Positions 1 through 12,700 of a stretch of DNA of 64,000 nt are shown here, one piece after another (position 1 is the stretch's first letter; each line of letters begins with the position of its first letter). The stretch is taken from positions 11,774,346 to 11,838,345 of the forward strand of contig OX388344.1 of assembly GCA_947579665.1 (NCBI GenBank). Direction: 5' to 3'. The position numbers and the translations under genes were made by a program. This DNA comes from Sympetrum striolatum. Lineage: Eukaryota > Arthropoda > Insecta > Odonata > Libellulidae. The notes beneath the pieces were generated by a model that had not been told where the DNA came from, did not search any database, and saw nothing but the letters and a program-made list of their open reading frames with translations.

Positions 1-1235
1 CTGGAATCGAACCTATGACACTGAGGATCAAAGTCGATTTTTTCCTGGGGGTTTCACGTTATGGCCAATATGTCATAAAAATTTCAAGTCAATGACGCTT
101 GTGGTTTAGCCTGTGAATTTGTATCCTATCTATATAGCTATATAGCTATATATATGAACGAGTAAAATGTTGCTTGCATACTGCAAGCAGATCGACAACA
201 CTATTTTCATGTCGGCATCATATCGGGATGGCCATCAAAAGAAAAAAATGGATTGAAATTTTTCTTAAAATTCGCTGAAATTCCATCGTCTGGCATCGAA
301 CCCGGGTCTTTACTGTGAACTTATTATGCAGCACAATAGAACATCACCATCTCTGACCGTGTGAAAATTCAAGCAGAAATATGGGCTTCAACTGCCTCAA
401 AAGACGTTCCAATTTTCACGAATTTAAATGGCTCTCTGGATTCGATCATGGAAATCTAAAAAATGTTTCTGAAAGTTATTTATGATCTCTATCTATATGC
501 CGAATTTGAAGTTTCTATATTATTGGCAAGGGTTTTAAAATAATTCCTAAAAATCGGATCAACTTCTGATTGCAGAGACACCTGGTGTCGAACCCAGGAC
601 ACATTGATAGCTGTGAATGCACTGTTTGATTTGTATAGACTTGATATTTCTACATGCAAAGTTTGAAGTCGATATCGTGCCGGGAAGTACCTAAAATTTG
701 TTTCCGTTTTCTCCGTAAGAAATGCATTGAGGAATTTAAAAGTCCCTCTGGGATAGAACCAAGGACCATCAGCGAATATGCTAAATTCGATTATGATATA
801 TTTTTATGGTATCTAACCTCATACCAAATTTCAAGTTTCTATGCCATCGGATAAGGGTCCAAAAAAAATCTTAAAAATCGCCACAATGCATTTTAAACGG
901 CCGATTTTTGCCCCAACCTAGCATCGAACCAAGGATAATATTCGTAGATGTCTTTATGGCTTCCTTTAGATATGCGCGGCAGCTAGCGATCCCTCGAGTT
1001 TCAACTCTCTCCTTTTCCGGGAAGTGCCTCAAAAAAATTTTCGAAAATCCCCGCCATGTATTCTTATGGACAAAATCGCGACTTTGGGGTCTTCTGGAAT
1101 CAAACCGATGACACCGAGGTTCAATGTCGGATTTTTTCTGGAGGTTACACGTTATGGCCATAGCGTGGTAAAAATTTCAAGTCGGTGGCACTTGTGGAAC
1201 ATGGTTAGACTTTTGATCCCCAGTGTATATATTAT
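1..1235 (-). repeat. B-box satellite, block I (one full higher-order unit plus part of another)
   Basis: The block carries tRNA T-arm-like sequences read on the minus strand (TCGAACC on the plus strand). From left to right it holds part of module 1 (near 5-25), the 17-bp unit-end palindrome at 172-188, then modules 6, 5, 4, 3, 2 and 1 with boxes near 297, 440, 588, 755, 925 and 1095. Several boxes are mutated (for example ATAGAACC near 755 and ATCAAACC near 1098), so this copy is older than those in the main array. It ends at a 'gatccccagtgtata' boundary that also occurs at unit junctions inside the main array. After this the AT-rich mosaic family begins. Open reading frames here are incidental. 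Confidence 0.85.
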
Positions 1236-1859
1236 ACTAGTAAATGGGTGCTTGCAGACTGCATTCAAAGAAAATAATTAAGGGATACTATCCTGAGTTA
1301 TTGGTCTATATGCTTAATTTATTTTCCTTTTTAATTATGCCATTGTCTTTAGTATACATAATTTTAAATCTAAGATCGATATTCATCAAATAATATAATA
1401 ATAGAATAAGTACTTCGAAGGCCTTTCACGTTCATTTTATACGGGAGTTTTGGAGTTGAGTCCATAATGAATACATATTCGTTAAGTTAAATTAAGGGAA
1501 TAAGCCAAAGTAAAATTAGAATAAAAATCTGCATAAGATAAAAATGCGGAAAATCGATAAACGGTTTGTTACCTGTGGTTTGTACTCGGTTTAGTGCAAA
1601 ACATACTCCAATTGAATCCTATGGCCGCGGTGCCTGCTTCTGGGCTGAACACCATGTGATGATGAGGACAATATTAATGGCGTGCGGAATGTTATTAAAT
1701 ATTCTTTCCGGTTAAACTAACACCCTGATATTTTATGAGGAACGTACTCTTCCTAGCGCGACATACAGCTGGCAATGTGAAAACACGTCGCTTCTCAAAT
1801 CAATTCCTACCTTTCTTAGTTTTGGATTTCAGTCCTCAATGAAAATGTACGGTCAAATG

Positions 1860-1941
1860 TTTCCGCGGCGATCGGCTGATTCCGTGGTATCTCTTTCGGG
1901 ATCCCACTGCGATGAACGTAGCAGCGGCGACGACGACGTTT
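1860..1941 (-). mobile_element. Penelope-like element 5'-region fragment
   Basis: About 80 bp match the region just upstream of the Penelope-like ORF at 42190-42270: both contain 'tttccgcggcgatcgg', a short variable stretch, 'acgtagcagc' and 'gcgacgacg'. The match stops abruptly at the point equivalent to the conserved GAAAC of the hammerhead-like core, where AT-rich module A begins. It is a solitary scrap with no coding sequence. Confidence 0.7.
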
Positions 1942-2759
1942 TAATATGCATTCGTAAAAGTAAATTAAAGAAATAAGCTTAAGAATGCTAAGATAGAATA
2001 AATGACTGCATAAAATAAAAAGGCGAGAATTCGATAGACGATTCGTTACCTGAAGTACTCGGTTCAGTGGCAGACGTACTGCAATTGAATCCTATGTTCA
2101 TTAAATGGCGTCTACCACGACAATGAGCTCCGTTTCTAATTAAATAAACAAATAGGCAATAGGCAACGTAATTATGTAAATAGTTTTAAAGAACGTAGAA
2201 AAATAACTTTATTCTAAAGCCCGTTTGGAGAAGATGGGAAAATAACATTCATTCAATGATACACGCAAAGATTGTTTTTACTAACCAAGAATTATCCAGC
2301 GTAGAACAACGTAATCAGAAGGTCGTTTAAGGAAATCAGTTTATTTCATGTGTAGATTTTTGTTTTTCATTTCGATGAAAGATGAATTACATAATATACT
2401 ACGTATTAATTAAAGAAAGGTAGAAAAAGAACTTATTATTTCTAAAGATTGCCGTTAAAATTATTAAATTGCATTAATATTCTGATAGTAATATTTTAGG
2501 ATTATGTGAATTTCAGTTGTACTTACTATTACTCAGGCATAGGTAGACTTGATCCGGTATAATACGTCCTTCATCAGTAATTAAGAAGTATTTTTCATCC
2601 AAACTGCTTTCCTATCCCTGTTATATAGATTCATTGTACACTTTTCAATTCAATCCTCGAAAATTCTCAGTACTTACATGACTTTTCCGATTATCTTCGT
2701 TAATAAATGGTCTTGTAAATACACAAACTTATGTTATCACAGCATATATTACCGAATAA

Positions 2760-3370
2760 TTCATTGACCGTGCAGATATCCACTGTCTATCTCGTTGAAA
2801 TTTACATTTTTCAGCATTCGTTAATAACATATATCGAAAGGAACATTTAAAATAATTAAAAATGCATCAAACCTTTATCATGGCGTATGAAAATAGGATC
2901 GTACACAAACTTGTTTTCGATTCAAACAATGGTTGTTGCCATAGATTTAATTTTCGAAATGAGGAGAAAAAAACGTAATAAATTGGCGCTCAAACTAAAA
3001 TTTTGCAAATGTTGTGCCGGAATGTTAAAATCGGTCGCAAGGAAAGTAAATTTTAATCTTTTAGACGTTATACAGACCAAGTCCCACTGCTTTATGATTA
3101 CTTTTTCACATTTTAATTAACGAAATAAATTTGCTCTGCATGGCCATTTTTCGTTTCCCCCGTTTGAATACATTGAAAAATATAATCGTCTCTGGGATCA
3201 ATCCTAGGACTAAATCAGTAGATTTTCGATTTTTTCCCAACTCGACTGTCAATTATAAATCTCTCTTGAAAATTTTAGCATTTCAGCTCAATTAGAAATG
3301 CCCAGGAATTTGTATGAATGAGTCGGATTTGCAGCTTTATATATAGTAACTAGTAAATGGGTGCTTGCAA
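2760..3370 (+). repeat. Module D copy 1 (paired with 7050-7650)
   Basis: This ~600-bp segment is repeated in direct orientation about 4.3 kb downstream at roughly 90% identity. Both copies contain a short open frame of about 70 codons. Differences between them are almost all amino-acid changing, so the frame is not under protein-level constraint. Confidence 0.75.
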
Positions 3371-5129
3371 ACTGCAAGCAAAGAAAATTATGAAGGGATA
3401 TGTGCCTTTTTAATTCTACTACTGTCTATCGTATACCTAATTTTCAAATATGAGATCGAGTTTCATCTAATAAAATAATATTTATTTCGAAAGCCTTTCA
3501 CGTTTAATTGAGACGGGAGTTTTGCAGTTGAGACCTTAAAGAATACGCATACGTAAAATTAAATTAAAGAAATGCGCCAAACAAATTTAAGTAATAATAA
3601 AAATCTTCGTAAGATAAAAAGGCGAGAAATCGATAGATGATTCGTTACCTGTAGTACTCGGTTCAGTGCAAGGCAGACTTCAATTGAATCCTATGTACAT
3701 TAAATGGCGTCTAAAGCGGCACAATGAGCTCCGTTTCTAATTAAATAAACAAATAGAAATTAGGCAACATAGTTGAATAATTTTGAAGAATGTAGAAAAA
3801 GAAGTCGAATTTAAAGCCCGTATGGAGATGTTGGGAAAATGTTTTGCATACGATGATAAACGCAGAAATTGTTTTTACTTACAAAAATTATCCAGCAAAC
3901 ACGTAGAACAACATAATCCGAAGGTCGTTCAAGGTTTTAGGATGTCCCCCTTTGGATTTCAAAGGCCTTCTACGCTTATTTGATACGGGAGATTTGGAGT
4001 TGATTCCTAATGAATGTGCATTCGTAAAATTAATTTAAGAAAATACGCCAATCAAAGCAAAGTTAGAATAAAAATCTGCATAAGATAAAAATGCGGAAAA
4101 TAAATAGACGATTACCTGTGAAGTATTCGGTTCAGTGCCAGACATAATGAAATTGAATTCTATGTTCATTAAATGGCGTCTACCACGACAATGAGCTCCG
4201 TTTCTAATTATATAAACAAACAAATATGCTACAGGTAACGTATCTATGTAAATAATTTTGAAAAACGTAGAAAAAGAACTTAATTCTAAAGCTCGTTTGC
4301 AGAATATGAAACAATAATTTGAGGTGAATACAATAGAAAAGAGTAAACATAGTAAGCATACATTTTTAATCGCAGAAATTGTTTTACTTACGAAGAATCA
4401 TCCAGCTAATACGTAGAAAAACGTAATCCAAAGGTCGTTCAAGGAAATCAGCGTATTTTATGAGTAGATTTTTGTTGTTTATTTTGATGAAAGTTAAATG
4501 TTCTTCATGTATATTAATATTACAAACAAAAGAATATTGAAAAATATTTCAAAACCTTCATACTTTCATCACGGCGCATGTTATTTGAACTGCAAACAAA
4601 TTTGTATTCCACGTAAATAATGGTCGTAGCCAAAGTTTTGATCTTGGGAAGGGTGCAAATAAAAACAGTATTAATTTGTATTTAATTTAAGATGTTGCCG
4701 ACTTGGAGAAATTGGGTGCAGGAAAAATAAAAATTCCTCTTTGAGGTATAATATAGTTAAATACTCTCCACTGTACATACATTTTTCATGCTTATGTGAA
4801 TGAAAGCATTTGGTTCTTCATGGACATTTATCGTTTCCTCAGCAGTATCCCATATCATTACGTAAGGTACTACGTATTAATTAAAAAAAACGAAAATTTA
4901 ACTTAATTTTAAATTCTGTATGGATAAGATGACAGAATAAATATATGTTATTAAAATAGAAAAGACGATACATAATAGGCATACAATAAAAAGCACAATC
5001 TTCACACACGAAAGGCAATCCAACATATACATATAATCCTAACATCGTTCAAGTATATAATTTTATTACCTGTGTAGATATTTGTTGTTCATTTAAATAA
5101 AAGTTACACTTTCTTGATATTCAATTATA

Positions 5130-5440
5130 ATATGGTCCCTCAAGAAAGGCGGGCAGCAACGGGTTTGGCTGCCCGTATGAGCTTTTCGGTTACAATGTAT
5201 CACAATGTATGTAGTATGAAATTGAGGCATACGTTACTTAAAGCTTCCCCTCCTAAAAGGAACATCATCTAAAGAAGCCACACTATGAGGTGGCACGCGA
5301 GACAGGACGCAGGAGCTTACCTGTCGATCTTAAGAGAAACTAAGGGCAAAATACCAAACACACCGAGTGTGGTGAGAAAGTGGTCACTGTGCTAGGACTC
5401 CAACACCAAGGTACGAATTCCGGCTAGCAAGATTTTTCTG
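5130..5440. other. Unassigned GC-richer insert with a strong hairpin
   Basis: A GC-richer segment interrupts the AT-rich mosaic. It starts with an 8-bp perfect hairpin (CGGGCAGC at 5150-5157, ten-base loop, GCTGCCCG at 5168-5175) and continues with 'acaccgagtgtggtgagaaa'-type text unlike its neighbours. No protein is recognised. It may be the untranslated end of a retroelement. Confidence 0.35.
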
Positions 5441-7049
5441 GCTATAGAATGGTTGAGTGTCTTTGTTAATAGTATTAGTTATTGAAATGGTTGTAATTGG
5501 GATCTTCCTGCTTTCATCAGAGAAGTTATGAATATTGTTATTAATTATAACACCATAAAGTAGGAATCGAAAACGGCCATTGCAAAGGAAATTTTTAGAC
5601 ATAATTTAGTATACGATAAATGCATTGGGTTAAGTGAGAATGAAGTGATATACTACTATACTAAACTATAGCGATTTTGATGCTAATGATTCGTATTGTT
5701 TGCAGTTATATTATTTCTAAATAATATCGTTAAAACTATTAATTTACATTAATATTCTGATAGTAATATTTTAGGATGATGTAAATTTCAGTTGTACTTA
5801 CTTTTACTCAGGCATAGGTAGACTTGGTCCGGTATAATACGTACTTCATCAGTAATTAATGAGTATATTTCATCGAAATTGCTTTCTTATCCCCCTTATA
5901 TAGATTCAGTGTAGAATTTTCAATTTAATCCTCGAATAATCTCACTACTTACATGACTTTTCCGATTATCTTCGTTTATAAATGGTCTCGTATTCTCTAC
6001 ATAAACTTATGTTATCACAGTATGTATTCCCGAATAATTCATTGACCGTGCAGATATTCGCTGTCCCTTTTGATGAAAGTTACATTTTTCAACCTTCAGT
6101 CATAACATATATGGAAAGAAAATTTTTGTTAATTATACCACTGTCTATTGTATGCATAATTTTCAAATAAGTGAGATCGAGATTCGCCAAATAATATGAT
6201 AGTAAAATAATTATTTCTAAAGCCTTTCGCGTTTATGTGATACGGGAGTCTTTAATGAATACGCATTTGTAAAATTATATTAAAGAAATACGCATAATTC
6301 ATTTCAAAATATCCAGTAATAAGGGAGATATAGGAAGACAAAGTTCCGGTCCTCTTCCGAAATTTTACCTTTTTTTTTTACTAACCAAGAATTATCCAGC
6401 GTAGAACAACGTAATCAGAAGGTCGTTGAAGGAAATCAGTGTATTTTATGAGTAGATTTCTGTTTTTTTATTTTGATGAATGTTGAATTACGTAATATAT
6501 TACGAACTAATTGTGTACTACGTATTAATTAAAGAAACGTAGAAAAATAACTTAATTTTAAATTCTCTTTGGAAAGGATGACAGAATAATTATATGTAAT
6601 TAAAATAGAAAAGAATAAACATAATAGGCATAAAATTAAAAGAACAGAAACTCACACACACGAAAAGCAATCCATCATATGCGTAAACCAACGATATCCT
6701 AACATAGTTCAATAATACCATGTATTTCCTGATTAGATATTTGTTGTTCATTTAGATGAGAGTTCAGTATATGATAAATGTATTTGGTTAAGTGAGCTAT
6801 GGAATATAATATATTAATAAATTATAGTGTTCGCGAAACTAATGATTCGTAATGCTTACAGTTATGTTATTTCTAAAGATTGTCGTTAAACCTTTTAATT
6901 TACATTAATACCCCTATTTATTAATTTATATTCGTATCTATGTACTTCATTCTAGAATAATCTCACTACTTACATGACTTACGATTATCTTCGTTGTTAA
7001 TGGTCTCGTATTCTCTACATAAACTTATGTTATCACAGCATGCATTCAC

Positions 7050-7650
7050 GATTGATTCATTGACCGTGCAGATATCCACTGTCTATTTTGATAACATTTA
7101 CATTTTTCAGCATTCATTAATAACATATATCGAAAGAAACATTTAAAATAATTAAAATTGCATCAAACCTTTATCATGGCGTATGAAAATAGGATCGTAA
7201 ACAAACTTGTTTTCGATTCAAACAATGGTTGTTGCCATAGATTTAATTTTCAAAATGAGGAGAAAAAAACGTAAAAAATTGGCGTTCAAACTAAGATTTT
7301 GCGAATTTCGTGCAGGAATGTTAAAATCGGTCGCAAGAAAAGTTTATTTTAATCTTTTAGACGTAATACAGACCAAGTCCTACTGCTTTAGGATTAATTT
7401 TTCATATTTTAATTAACGAAAGAAATTTGCTCTGCATGGCCATTTTTCGTATTCCCCGTTTAAATACATTGAAAAATATAATCGTCTCTGGGCTCTAATC
7501 TAGGTCAAAATCTATAGATTTTCGATTTTTTCCCAACTCGACTGTTAATTATGAATCTCTCTTGAAACTTTCAGCCTTCAAGCTCGATTAGAAATGCCCA
7601 GGAAATTGTATGAATGAGTCGGATTTGCAGCTTTATATATAGTAATAATA
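7050..7650 (+). repeat. Module D copy 2
   Basis: This is the partner of 2760-3370: the same order of landmarks, ending in the same 'ggatttgcagctttatata' text before diverging. Confidence 0.75.
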
Positions 7651-8108
7651 TATAAGATGAGATAAGATAAGATTATTAAATACAAAGTAATTTACTTCTT
7701 AATAAATGAAACAAGTAGGTTTCGAAATACATTCCCAAAGTCATGACTCTTCAAAATTACCCAACTCTAACATAAATTGGAATTTTAGAAATATCAGTAA
7801 ATCATCACCAATTAAGGTTTCACGATATTTGAGAGAGTATGAAATTGAATAAAAGATATGTTCTTCCGAATTTCCCGTGGAATGACTCGAACAGGGCCCA
7901 AGAGATCCTCACTTCCAAAATGCATAAATATCCGTCATTTTTTCTTATATTAATTGAATAAATAGAAAATAAATGACAGTCGTAAGTTTTCTTAGAGATT
8001 CGATCGGTTCGATTTACAACAGAGTCGACGCAAAATAAATCTGAACGACATGCAGCTTAAAGGAATCCTTATGGAGCACAGCTTCGTTGTCGACATCTTC
8101 ACTGTTAC

Positions 8109-8140
8109 CATAGAGTAACTATAGTTATAGTTACTCTATG
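8109..8140. repeat. Perfect 32-bp palindrome
   Basis: The 15-base arm CATAGAGTAACTATA is followed by GT and then its exact reverse complement. This would form a 15-bp stem with a two-base centre. It lies outside any recognised gene or element. Confidence 0.9.
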
Positions 8141-9496
8141 CTGTTACTATGATTTTTCTTCTCTCAGAGAAGAAGCAACTCTTGCAAGGACAGCATCTCG
8201 CTCTGCAATGCCATTCGAGTCATTAAACGTTACTCGCGATTTGTTAGCAAATAAGAAAGGTATTTACGAATCAAGTTCACTAAGGGGCAAAAAGAAAGAT
8301 GGAGGGCATGGCCCGTTACGCTAGCTCGGCTCTCGCGTTTGGATGGATAATTTTCGTTATTTATATAAAAATCATTCACTACTATCCATGATCTGTCACA
8401 ACATTTGATGTGTAAATAAAAAATCAATAGGTTTTTGCAAATTTCATTCCATGTGGTAGAAATTTTCACGAAATAATAAATTAAACAATTTCCTCTTTGA
8501 ATAATTTTAAAATGTATTGTTAATTTTGAAGGATGGGTTATACGAAGGGGTCACCTATGACGCAAATACCCCTTCACCTTCGCCTAAGTCAGATATAAAA
8601 TGAATCAGAAAGAAAATAAAGGTATTCTAGCGAACAAAGATTCACCGAGAAAACACATCATTCAACTCAATACCCTGCCTTGCGTTGCTGTGGCTATGCT
8701 GTTGAATGAGAGGAAAGGAAGAAAAAAAATGTTTCTCATAGAAAATAATTTTTTATTGCAATTTATTATTTTTTACTGTCCATGCAAAAAGTCTAGATAC
8801 TCGAGTTTGAAGTGTTGTATCTCAGTAACATAGTCAAAACTTAGTCAAATTGATTGAAGAAGCCGTTACTTGGTAAAACTGCGTTAGAGAAGAAATTGTG
8901 AATCTTTTTCCTTGGTTATTTCCGCCATACTTCATAGTCTATATCATAGGCCTCATAGGCTATATATTTAAGGAAATTACATTTAGGAAAACTGCTAAAT
9001 CAGGCGTAATCAATCTGAGTTGCCCTGATATCGTGGAAAGGTATTAAATAATTAAAATTTTGGTTTGGTATTTTCCTCTACCATTTTTTAATGAGCGACC
9101 AGTTTAGTCCATCAGTCATTATCAGATGCAGCACTAGAAATACTGACATCCCATTCTGATTACCCATAATTACCCTTAAATAAGATGGATGCAGCTTCCC
9201 TTCTTGGGAAATATTTTCCATTGTCAGGAGAATCTATTGCCGCAGAATCTGGGAATCTTATCAGCTGCAGGGAACGTACAAAAACGAATTCCAAAGAGAA
9301 CTGCTGGAAAAACGCTTTTAAACTTTCGACCTGCTCTTCCTCCCCCTTGCTTGCCCTTCCCCGATTTTATGGCCCTGCCTGTGAATGAGACCCGCGCTTG
9401 CAAAATCTTTTCACTGACCTGAATGTGGAAAATCCTTAACCGGGGATTTCCGGCCTCTGGATGATTCCAAGATTCGCAGTGCATTCGTATGTACAG
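8141..9496. other. No gene recognised
   Basis: Short open frames are present but none resembles a known protein. The stretch 9185-9490 is GC-richer than its surroundings and runs straight into the truncated start of satellite block II at about 9497, where module 1 text begins in mid-module. Confidence 0.5.
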
Positions 9497-9696
9497 CTCC
9501 CCACTCAAAAAAATTTTCGAAAATCCCCGCCATGTATTCTTATGGAGAAAAACGCGACTTTGGGGCCCTCTGGAATCGAACCAATGACACTGAGGATCAG
9601 GATCGCAATTTTTCTGGCGGTTACACGTTATGGCCAATACGTCATAAAAATTTCCAGTCAATGACGCCAGTAGTTTAGCCTGTGAATTAGTATCCT

Positions 9697-9738
9697 ATCT
9701 GGGTATCTGGGTATCTGGGTATCTGGGTATCTGGGTAT
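9697..9738. repeat. 8-bp microsatellite (GGGTATCT)n
   Basis: About five tandem GGGTATCT units sit at a unit junction. The inverse (ACCCAGAT) recurs as three units near 26705-26730. It appears to be an expansion variant of the TATC tract found at other junctions. Confidence 0.9.
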
Positions 9739-12700
9739 ATCATGAATGAATCCGGAGAAGCATCTATATATAATAGATATATACGAGTAAAATGTAGCTT
9801 GCATACTGCAAGCAGATCGACAACACTAATTTTATATCGGCATCATATCGGGACGGTCCTCAAAAGAAAAAAAAAAAATTGAAAATATTCTTAAAATTTG
9901 CTGCAATTTCATCGTCTGGCATCGAACCCGTGTCTTACTGGTGAACTTACTATGCAGCACAATAGAATATCACCATCTCTAACTATGTGTGAAAATTCAA
10001 CCAAAAATATTGGCTACAACTGCCTCAAACTACGTTCTACTTTTTAATAATGTAAATGGCTCTCTGGATTCGAACCAAGGACGATCTAGGAAATTTAAAA
10101 CATGTTTTTGAAATCTATCTATGTTCTCTATCTATATACCTAATTTCATGTTTTAACATTATTGGGAAGGGGTTTAAATTAATTCTTAAAAATCGGCTAA
10201 TTTACTGATTGTAGAGACGCCTGGTGTCGAACGCAGGAAATATTGGTAGCTGTGATTGCACAGTATGACTTATTAGGACTTAATCTTATTTCATACAAAG
10301 TTTGAAGTCGATATCATGCCGGGAAGTACCTAAAACCTTTTTCTTTTATCTCCATAAGAAATGCATTGACGAATGTAAATGGCTCTCTGGGATCGAACCA
10401 AGGACCGACAGCGAATATGTAAAATTTGATTATGAAATAAATCTATGATATCCAACCCCATGTCGAATTTCAAGTTTCCATGCCATCGGGAAGGGGTCCA
10501 AAAAAAATCTTAAAAATCGCCACAATGCATTTTAAACGGCCGAATTTTGCCTCGACCTAGCATCGAACCCAGGATATTTTTTGAAAAACTCATTTATGTT
10601 TTCGATAGATCATGTCCATATATATAGGCTCCTAGAGTTTCGATTCTCTACCTATCCCGGAAGTATTTTTTAAAAAATCCCGTAAATTAAAGCAATGCAT
10701 TTAAACGGGAAAAATCGGGACTTTGGGGCCCTCTGGAATCGAACCCATGACACTGAGGACCAAAGTCGCTTTTATCCTGGGGGTTTCACGTTATGGCCAA
10801 TATGTCATAAAAATTTCAGATCAATGACGCTTGTAGTTTAGGCTGTGAATTAGTATCCTATCTATCTATCTATCTATCTATATAGGTATACGAGTAAAAT
10901 GTAGCTTGCATACTGCAAGCAGATCGACAACACTAATTTCATATCGGCATCATATCGGGACGGTCCTCAAAAGAAAAAAAAAAAGGATTGAAATTTTTTC
11001 TTAAATTTCGCTGAAATTCCATCGTCTGGCATCGAAGCCGGGTCTTTACTGTGAACTTACTTTGCAGCACAATAGAATATCACCATCTCTAACTATGTGT
11101 GAAAATTCAAGCAGAAATAATGGCTACAACTGCCTCAATGGACGCTCTAATTTTCACGAATGTAAATGGCTCTCGGGATTCGAACCAAGGACGATTTTGG
11201 AAATTTAAAAAACGTTTCAGAAAGTTCTTAATCATCTCAATCTATATGCCTAATTTCAAGTTTCTATATTATTGGGAAAGGTTTCAAAATAATTCCTGAA
11301 AATCGGATCAACTTCTGATTGCAGAGACACCTGGTGTCGAACCCAGGACACTTTGATAGCTTTGAATGCATATTTTGATTTGTTAAAGTTTGTTCTTCTA
11401 TCATGCAAAGTTTGAAGTTGATAGCATGCCGGGAAGTACCTAAAATTTGTTTCCGTTATCTCCGTAAGAAATGCATTGAGGAATTTAAATGGCCCTCTGG
11501 GATCGAACCAAGGACCATCAGCGAATATTTAAAATTTGATTATGATATATTTTTATAGTATCTAACCTCATACCAAATTTCAAGTTTCTATGCGATCGGA
11601 AAAGGGTCCAAAAAAATCTTAAAAATCGCCACAATGCATTTTAAACGGCCGATTTTTGCCCCGACCTAGCATCGAACCCAGGATATTTTTAGTAAAACTC
11701 ATTTATGTTTTCGATAGATCATGACCATATATAAAGGCTCCCTGAGTTTTGATTCTCTACCTATCAGGGAAGTATTTTTTTTTAATTCCCGAAAATCAAA
11801 GCAATGCATTTAAACGGGAAAAATCGGGACTTTGGAGCCCCCTGGAATCGAACCCATGACACTGAGGATCAAAATCGCAATTTTTCTGGAGGTTATACGT
11901 TATGGCCAATATGTCGTAAAAATTTCAGCTCAATCACTCTTGTGGTTTAGGCTGTGAGTTTGTATCCTCTCTATATATATATATATATGGATACATGAAT
12001 GAATCCGGAGAAGCATCTATATATAATAGATAATAGATAGACGCTTCTCCGGATATACTTATATATATACGAGTAAAATGTAGCTTGCATACTGCAAGCA
12101 GATCGGCAATACTAATTTCATATCGGCATCATATCGGGACGGACTTTAAAAGAAAAAAAAAGGATTTAATTTTTTCTTAAAATTCGCTGAAATTTCATCG
12201 TCTGGCATCGAACCCGGGTCTTACTGGTAAACCTAGTATGAAACACAATAGAAGATCACCATCTCTAACTATGTGTGAAAATTCAAGCAGAAATATTGGC
12301 TATAACTACCTCAAAAAACGTTCTAATTTTCACGAATGTTAATGCCTCTCGGGATTCGAACCAAGGACGATCGTGGAATTCTAAAATATGTTTCTGATAG
12401 ATATTTATGATCTCTATCTATATGCCGAATTTCAAGTTTTTATTTTAGTGGGAAAGGTTTCAAAATAATTCCTAAAAATCGGATCAAATTCTGATTTCAG
12501 AGACACCTGGTGTCGAACCCAGGACGTATTGCAAGCTGTGAATGCGGAGTTTGATTTGTAAAGACTTACTCTTGTATCAAGCAAAGTTTGAAGTTGATAG
12601 CATGTCGGAAAGTACCTAAATTTTGTTTCCGTTGTCTCCGTAAGAAATGCATTGAGAAGTGCAAATGGCCCTCTGGGATCGAACCAAGGACCATCAGTGA

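Larger units (their letters stand above)
1236..8050. repeat. AT-rich mosaic of locally duplicated modules
   Basis: No gene is recognised. Four module types recur. Module A ('gtactcggttcagtg' to 'gagctccgtttctaatta') is at about 1945-2230, 3500-3840 and 3970-4320, with partial copies near 1430-1640 and 6230-6300. Module B ('aagaattatccagcgtag') is at about 2270-2440, 3870-3960, 4375-4510 and 6370-6560. Module C ('caggcataggtagactt') is at about 2450-2720 and 5730-5960. Module D ('caaacaatggttgttgcc') is at about 2760-3370 and 7050-7650. Copies are diverged and interrupted. The junction text 'agtaaatgggtgcttgca' occurs both at the satellite edge near 1240 and near 3355, linking this family to the satellite. 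It may be the body of an old, repeatedly rearranged element; its class is unknown. Confidence 0.7.

Noticed and set aside
2887..7416. Paired ~70-codon frames in module D (2887-3120 and 7207-7416)
   Set aside because: Differences are nearly all amino-acid changing, there is no start-codon agreement and no recognisable domain.
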